Shown here piece after piece: positions 6,691-10,227 of a DNA stretch of 10,227 nucleotides. Both the position numbers and the translations under genes were made by a program. The notes beneath the pieces were generated by a model. It was not told where the DNA came from. It did not search any database and saw only the letters and a program-made list of their open reading frames with translations. The stretch is from Vulcanimicrobiota bacterium. Lineage in GTDB: Bacteria > Eremiobacterota > Eremiobacteria > Baltobacterales > Baltobacteraceae. The stretch covers positions 1 to 10,227 of the forward strand of contig JASHZC010000019.1 in assembly GCA_030042755.1 (NCBI GenBank), read 5' to 3'. The first letter of the stretch is position 1, and each line of letters opens with the position of its first letter.

Positions 6691-7906
6691 GGGTTGGTTT
6701 CTTACGGCAATCGTTGCGACTCTCAGTCTCTGCGTGACGTTCGCTCTGCCGAGCGCCGCGCAGAGCGTCACCGGTATCACGCCCACCGAGATTCTCTTGG
6801 GCGGTACGCATCCATACAGCGGCCCGGCGGCCGCATACGCCCCCATCGGCAAAGGCGCGCTCGCGTATTTTGCGTACGTGAACGACCACGGCGGCGTCAA
6901 CGGCCGCAAGATTATCTACAAAGACATGGACGACGGGTACAACCCGGCGCAAACGATGCAGCTCGTGCGGCAACTCGTGGAGCAAGATCACGTCTTTGCG
7001 ATGTTCGATCCACTCGGAACCCCGCCAAACGTCACAATTCGTCCCTACTTGAATCAGAATAGCGTACCGCAACTTTACGTCGCGACGGGCGCAACGCTGT
7101 TCGGTACGGACTACGCTCAATTTCCGTGGACGATCGGATGGCAGCCAAACTACCGCGACGAGTCTACGATCTTCGCAAAATACCTCATGCAGCATCAACC
7201 GAATGCGAAGATTGCCGTCCTGTATCAGAACGACGACTACGGTCAAGACTACCTCAGCGGCCTGACCGCAGCACTCGGACCGAAGGCGAGCCAGATCGTG
7301 AAGTCGGTCAGCTACGAGGTTACCGACGCGGACGTCAACTCGCAGATCGCTGCGCTCAAGAGCAGCGGAGCCGATACCGTCTTCATCTTCGCAACGCCCA
7401 AATTCAGCATCCAAGCGCTGATCGCCATCGACCAGCTTGGCTGGAAACCGTTGATCTTCTTGAACAGCGTTTCAAGCTCGCAAACGATCATGCGCGTCGC
7501 ATCCAAAGCGGGCGGTCCGGCAGCTACGAACGGCGTAGTCTCTGCCGTCTATCTCAAGGATCCAAGCGATAGCGTTTGGGACAACGATAGCGGGATGAAG
7601 CTCTACAAGGAAATCCTCGCGAAGTATTCTCCCGGTGCCGACGCAAGCGACGCGAACTACCTTTATGGCATGGCCGTCGCCTACACCATGGTCGATACGT
7701 TGAGGGACGCCGGGAAGAACCCGACGCGCGAGAGCGTGATGCAAGCGGCAATCCATCTGCACGAAGCCGACAACCCGTTCGTGTTGCCGGGTGTGATTGT
7801 GTCGACAACGCCTTCGAACCGATTCCCGATTCGGCAAATGGAACTCATGCGCTATGAATCGGGCGTTTGGCATCCGTTCGGCGGCTTGATCTCGGCGCAA
7901 CATTAG
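6677..7906 (+). CDS. Periplasmic substrate-binding protein, Leu/Ile/Val-type (HAAT family)
   Basis: A 409-residue secreted binding protein. Residues 1 to about 29 form a signal peptide: a basic start, the hydrophobic core FLTAIVATLSLCVTF, and a cleavage region ALPSAAQS. The cysteine in this region is not in a lipobox, so the protein should be soluble in the periplasm. The mature part has the type I periplasmic-binding fold: TEILLGGTHPYSGPAAAYAPI, then GALAYFAYVNDHGGVNGRKI (60-79), then PNAKIAVLYQNDDYGQDYL with the second domain, and an end typical of the family (RYESGVWHPFGGLI). Such proteins bind branched-chain or aromatic amino acids, their keto acids or other carboxylates; the ligand cannot be fixed here. 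The start at 6677 is supported by a near-perfect ribosome binding site and overlaps livM by 14 bases. The TAG stop lies at the edge of the palindromic element beginning at 7905. Confidence 0.93.
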   Translation: MSTHKGWFLTAIVATLSLCVTFALPSAAQSVTGITPTEILLGGTHPYSGPAAAYAPIGKGALAYFAYVNDHGGVNGRKIIYKDMDDGYNPAQTMQLVRQLVEQDHVFAMFDPLGTPPNVTIRPYLNQNSVPQLYVATGATLFGTDYAQFPWTIGWQPNYRDESTIFAKYLMQHQPNAKIAVLYQNDDYGQDYLSGLTAALGPKASQIVKSVSYEVTDADVNSQIAALKSSGADTVFIFATPKFSIQALIAIDQLGWKPLIFLNSVSSSQTIMRVASKAGGPAATNGVVSAVYLKDPSDSVWDNDSGMKLYKEILAKYSPGADASDANYLYGMAVAYTMVDTLRDAGKNPTRESVMQAAIHLHEADNPFVLPGVIVSTTPSNRFPIRQMELMRYESGVWHPFGGLISAQH

Positions 7907-7936
7907 GGAACCTCTGAAGAAGTCCATGTACCGATC

Positions 7937-8042
7937 GTTATGGCCCCGATGGTTGCAGCTCCGAGAAGTCGGCGAGGGAGCATATCCGGGGTGTTCTGTG
8001 ACCGAGCCGACGACGACGGGGATGCGCCATCGCGGCCATAAC
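7937..8042. repeat. Left internal hairpin of the palindromic element
   Basis: GTTATGGCCCCGATGG (7937-7952) pairs with CCATCGCGGCCATAAC (8027-8042) at 15 of 16 positions, around a 74-base loop. A smaller inverted pair GTCGGC (7968-7973) and GCCGAC (8006-8011) lies inside the loop. The stem sequence differs from that of the right half, although the loop blocks are conserved between halves. Confidence 0.75.
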
Positions 8043-8055
8043 CCTTCGGGCAAGG

Positions 8056-8145
8056 GCATTTCCGGTGCAGCTCATCGTTGCATCCTCGGTCTCAGAGCGC
8101 GTTGCTATGTTCCCTCGGCTGCGCCTCGATCTGCACCGGAAATGC
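8056..8145. repeat. Right internal hairpin of the palindromic element
   Basis: GCATTTCCGGTGCAG (8056-8070) pairs perfectly over 15 bp with CTGCACCGGAAATGC (8131-8145), around a 60-base loop. A short stem CCCTT (8042-8046) and AAGGG (8052-8056) lies at the junction with the left hairpin, so the whole element could fold as a multi-branched structure closed by the terminal repeats. Confidence 0.8.
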
Positions 8146-8185
8146 TCTTTGCGATCGGCACAGCGACTTCTTCAGAGCTTCCCTG

Positions 8186-8920
8186 GTGAACAGCGCGGCG
8201 ATTCTCACCGTCGACGATTTGACGATTCGCTTCGGTGGTCTCGCCGCGCTTTCCAGCGTGTCGTTTGCCGTAGAGGAGGGGAGCATCACCGGCCTCATCG
8301 GACCGAACGGCGCCGGAAAGACGACGTGCTTCAACTGCATCACGCGACTCTATCAGCCGTCGTCGGGTGCCATAGCGTTCAAGGCTACGGATCTGCTTCG
8401 ACTCTCTCCGCATCACATTGCCGGTTTGGGCATTTCGAGAACGTTCCAAAACCTCGAACTCTTCGGGACGATGACGGTTCTCGAGAACGTGCTCGTCGGC
8501 GTTCGTTCGCGGCGGCGAAACGGCGTCGCGGGTGCAGCGGCAGCGCGCGAAGCGCGAGAGGTGCTTGCGTACGTCGGGCTGGGTGCGCTTTCCGATCGCC
8601 CGGTGCTCAGCCTTCCGTTCGGAGAGCGTAAGATGGTTGAGTTCGCCCGAGCGTTAGCGGCAAAACCCGACCTTCTGCTCCTTGACGAACCGGCGGCCGG
8701 ATTCGGTCACGATGAGATCGATCGCATCGCCGACACGATCCTTCGCGCGCGGCGCGACTTCAACACCACGATTTTGATGGTCGAGCACCAAATGCAACTC
8801 GTGATGCGAGTCTGCGATCGCATCGTCGTTCTGGAATCCGGCCGGAAGCTGGCCGAGGGCAGTCCGTCGTCGATCGCGCAAGATCGCACGGTCATCGACG
8901 CGTATCTCGGAGTCGTATGA
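8186..8920 (+). CDS. livG: ABC transporter ATP-binding protein, LivG family
   Basis: A 244-residue cytoplasmic ATPase that powers the Liv-type importer. Walker A GPNGAGKTT is at 39-47, the Q-loop Gln88 in RTFQNLELF, Walker B LLLLDEP at 163-169, and the switch His201 in MVEHQMQLV. The signature region reads LSLPFGERKMVEFARAL rather than the common LSxGQ or LPYGQQRRLEIARAL, and the D-loop reads AAGFGHDE instead of the usual AAGLNPxE; both are divergent but in place. The start is GTG at 8186, giving VNSAAILTVDDLTIRFGG, the normal LivG N-terminus. An ATG at 8078 is in frame but would translate the palindromic element and is rejected. No clear ribosome binding site precedes 8186, because the element's right terminal repeat ends two bases before it. 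It overlaps livF by four bases (ATGA). Confidence 0.93.
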   Translation: MNSAAILTVDDLTIRFGGLAALSSVSFAVEEGSITGLIGPNGAGKTTCFNCITRLYQPSSGAIAFKATDLLRLSPHHIAGLGISRTFQNLELFGTMTVLENVLVGVRSRRRNGVAGAAAAREAREVLAYVGLGALSDRPVLSLPFGERKMVEFARALAAKPDLLLLDEPAAGFGHDEIDRIADTILRARRDFNTTILMVEHQMQLVMRVCDRIVVLESGRKLAEGSPSSIAQDRTVIDAYLGVV

Positions 8921-9624
8921 CGATGCTTGCCGTGGAGGATCTTCGTGCGAGCTACGGCAGCATCGAAGCGCTGCACGGCGTATCGTTTCGCGTCGAGCGC
9001 GGCGCAATCGTGGCATTACTCGGAGCAAACGGCGCGGGAAAAACGACCAGCTTGCGCGCCATCAGCGGTGTGACCAAACACTCCGGCAGCATCGAACTCG
9101 ACGGCGTGCGGCTCAATGGGCGCGCGCCGGAAGATATTGCGCGGATGGGTGTCGCGCACGTTCCGGAGGGACGCGGCACGCTCTCCGAACTGAGCGTTTG
9201 GGAAAATCTGGCGCTCGGCGCGTATCTTTCGAACGCACGCGCGATGCGCGAACGCTACCGGCGCGTAACCGGCTACTTTCCATGGATCGAAGAACGCAAG
9301 CGTCAAGCTGCCGGAACGCTCAGCGGCGGCGAACAGCAGATGCTCGCCATTGGGCGCGCGCTGATGATGCAACCCAAGCTCATGCTGCTCGATGAGCCGT
9401 CACTCGGACTCGGGCCGCTCGTGGTACGCGAGATTTTCGATCTGCTCGTCGCGATCAATCGCGACGAGGGCGTGGCGATGTTGATCGCCGAGCAGAACGC
9501 CGGGACCGCGCTTCGTGCTGCAACCCAAGCGTACGTTCTGGAAACGGGGAGGGTCGCGGCGGCGGGTTCAGGAGGGGAGCTTGCAAACGACGACCGTATT
9601 CGTAAGTCATATCTTGGCTATTGA
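8917..9624 (+). CDS. livF: ABC transporter ATP-binding protein, LivF family
   Basis: A 235-residue cytoplasmic ATPase, partner of LivG. Walker A GANGAGKTT is at 36-44, the canonical signature LSGGEQ at 135-140, and Walker B LMLLDEP at 155-161, followed by SLGLGPLVV. The switch position is Gln193 in IAEQN, which is usual for LivF (normally VEQN) and not a defect. The segment ISGVTKHSGSIELDGVRLNG and the phrase HVPEGRGTLSELSVWENL are also characteristic. The ATG at 8917 overlaps the livG stop (ATGA); an ATG two codons later (8923) would also fit the family start MLAVEDLRASYG and is better spaced from the GGAG at about 8909-8912. The next gene starts 15 bases after the stop. Confidence 0.94.
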   Translation: MTMLAVEDLRASYGSIEALHGVSFRVERGAIVALLGANGAGKTTSLRAISGVTKHSGSIELDGVRLNGRAPEDIARMGVAHVPEGRGTLSELSVWENLALGAYLSNARAMRERYRRVTGYFPWIEERKRQAAGTLSGGEQQMLAIGRALMMQPKLMLLDEPSLGLGPLVVREIFDLLVAINRDEGVAMLIAEQNAGTALRAATQAYVLETGRVAAAGSGGELANDDRIRKSYLGY

Positions 9625-9639
9625 TGAGGAGAGGCTAGC

Positions 9640-10227
9640 ATGCGCGGCTTGATGATGAACGTTCCGCTGACGATCAGCTCGATTCTCACGCACGCGGCGC
9701 GCTGGCATGGAAACGTCGAGATCGTAACGCGCACGGTCGAGGGGCCGATCGTGCGCTATACCTATCGCGATGCGGCTCGCCGAACCGCTCAACTCGCGCA
9801 CGCGCTGCGAGAATTGGGAGTGGAACCGGGGCAACGTGTCGCCACGCTTGCGTGGAACACGCACCGTCACTTCGAACTGTATTATGCGATCTCGGGAATC
9901 GGCGCCGTGCTGCACATGCTGAACCCGAGACTCCATCCGAGTCAAATTGCGTATATCATGAATCACGCCGGCGATCGGGTCGTATTTGTCGACCTCACCT
10001 TTGTGCCGATCTTGGAAGCGATTGCCGCCAATCTCCCAACCGTCCGCGCGTTCGTGATCATGACCGACGAAGCACATATGCCGACGACGACGCTGCCCAA
10101 CGTTCATTGTTACGAATCGTTGTTACGCGGTAAGCCCGAGAACATCGAGTGGCCGATGCTCGATGAATGGACGGCGTCCTCGCTCTGTTACACGTCGGGC
10201 ACGACTGGGGACCCCAAGGGCGTGCTG
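9640..10227 (+). CDS. Acyl-CoA ligase (AMP-forming, AlkK-like), N-terminal part
   Basis: The first 196 codons of an AMP-forming acid-CoA ligase, cut by the window end. It starts at ATG 9640 after a good AGGAGAGG site. The opening [31 protein letters not shown] and the blocks [33 protein letters not shown] and [14 protein letters not shown] are typical of the medium/long-chain fatty-acid ligase branch that includes AlkK and DmdB. The ATP/AMP P-loop [14 protein letters not shown] lies at the window edge. The catalytic C-terminal domain is outside the window, so integrity and specificity cannot be judged. The enzyme would convert a carboxylic acid, ATP and CoA to acyl-CoA, AMP and pyrophosphate, probably supplying the acyl-CoA dehydrogenase pair of the same operon. 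Confidence 0.92.
   Translation, partial: MRGLMMNVPLTISSILTHAARWHGNVEIVTRTVEGPIVRYTYRDAARRTAQLAHALRELGVEPGQRVATLAWNTHRHFELYYAISGIGAVLHMLNPRLHPSQIAYIMNHAGDRVVFVDLTFVPILEAIAANLPTVRAFVIMTDEAHMPTTTLPNVHCYESLLRGKPENIEWPMLDEWTASSLCYTSGTTGDPKGVL

Larger units (their letters stand above)
7905..8184. mobile_element. 280-bp MITE-like palindromic element with 20-bp terminal inverted repeats
   Basis: The left end AGGGAACCTCTGAAGAAGTC (7905-7924) matches the reverse complement of the right end (8165-8184) at 19 of 20 bases. Symmetry continues inward: 7925-7937 against 8152-8164 (10/13), 7974-7986 against 8104-8116 (11/13), and 7995-8006 against 8085-8096 (11/12). The two halves are thus diverged inverted copies about 110-130 bp long. 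The element fills almost exactly the gap between the binding-protein stop codon and the livG start. No transposase or convincing gene is inside, and I see no target duplication at the edges. Size and termini resemble a non-autonomous insertion element (MITE) or other nested-palindrome repeat; a structured operon element is the alternative. Confidence 0.7.

Noticed and set aside
7937..8042. Integron attC-like recombination site
   Set aside because: The ends resemble GTTRRRY/RYYYAAC only in GTT and AAC; the full core consensus is not met and there is no integrase or cassette context.
8078..8185. N-terminal extension of LivG starting at ATG 8078
   Set aside because: The extra 36 residues would be the element's right half; LivG family proteins start at the position of GTG 8186.
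7926..8189. 87-aa open frame running through the palindromic element
   Set aside because: No family resemblance, no ribosome binding site, and inverted symmetry explains the sequence better than coding.
8969..9624. Loss of the switch histidine in LivF as a defect
   Set aside because: Gln at this position (EQN) is normal for the LivF family.
1..10227. CRISPR arrays, tRNA or rRNA genes, prophage or autonomous IS transposase
   Set aside because: No spaced direct repeats, no tRNA-like cloverleaf or rRNA-like stretch, and no transposase or integrase motif were seen by eye on either strand.

Overview
The window looks like a piece of chromosome from a GC-rich, diderm (Gram-negative type) bacterium. 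GTG, TTG and ATG starts are all used, genes overlap by a few bases, and a periplasmic binding protein carries a cleavable non-lipoprotein signal peptide. The protein style and an in-frame REP-like repeat fit an uncultured soil or sediment lineage (Eremiobacterota/Vulcanimicrobiota-like or Acidobacteriota-like). That taxonomic guess is inference with low confidence.

Layout. Positions 115-459 (+) hold a small unknown protein. It converges on a minus-strand trio (read right to left): a TetR-family regulator (1771-1130), a YbjQ/UPF0145 protein (1094-768) and a two-helix membrane protein (771-478). A short divergent promoter region (1772-1830) separates the trio from a long, tightly packed plus-strand operon. 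The operon runs: two acyl-CoA dehydrogenase-fold genes (1831-2946 and 2951-4042), a thiamine-diphosphate 2-keto-acid decarboxylase (4061-5761), a LivM-type permease (5758-6690), a branched-chain-amino-acid-type binding protein (6677-7906), a roughly 280-bp palindromic element (7905-8184), LivG (8186-8920), LivF (8917-9624), and the start of an acyl-CoA ligase cut by the window end (9640-10227).

How the genes may work together. The Liv-type ABC transporter would import an organic or amino acid. The decarboxylase would turn a 2-keto acid into an aldehyde, the ligase would activate the resulting carboxylic acid to an acyl-CoA, and the paired dehydrogenases would make the enoyl-CoA. The TetR protein is the natural candidate to repress the operon. 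No aldehyde dehydrogenase and no LivH permease are visible here. The substrate cannot be named from sequence.

Most unusual points: (1) the 7905-8184 element, a long imperfect palindrome with 20-bp terminal inverted repeats whose two halves each also fold into their own hairpin with different but internally complementary stems; (2) a REP-like repeat plus a perfect 9-bp hairpin translated in frame inside the decarboxylase; (3) an acyl-CoA dehydrogenase pair with complementary loss of FAD and catalytic motifs, resembling the heteromeric alpha2-beta2 enzymes of steroid side-chain catabolism.
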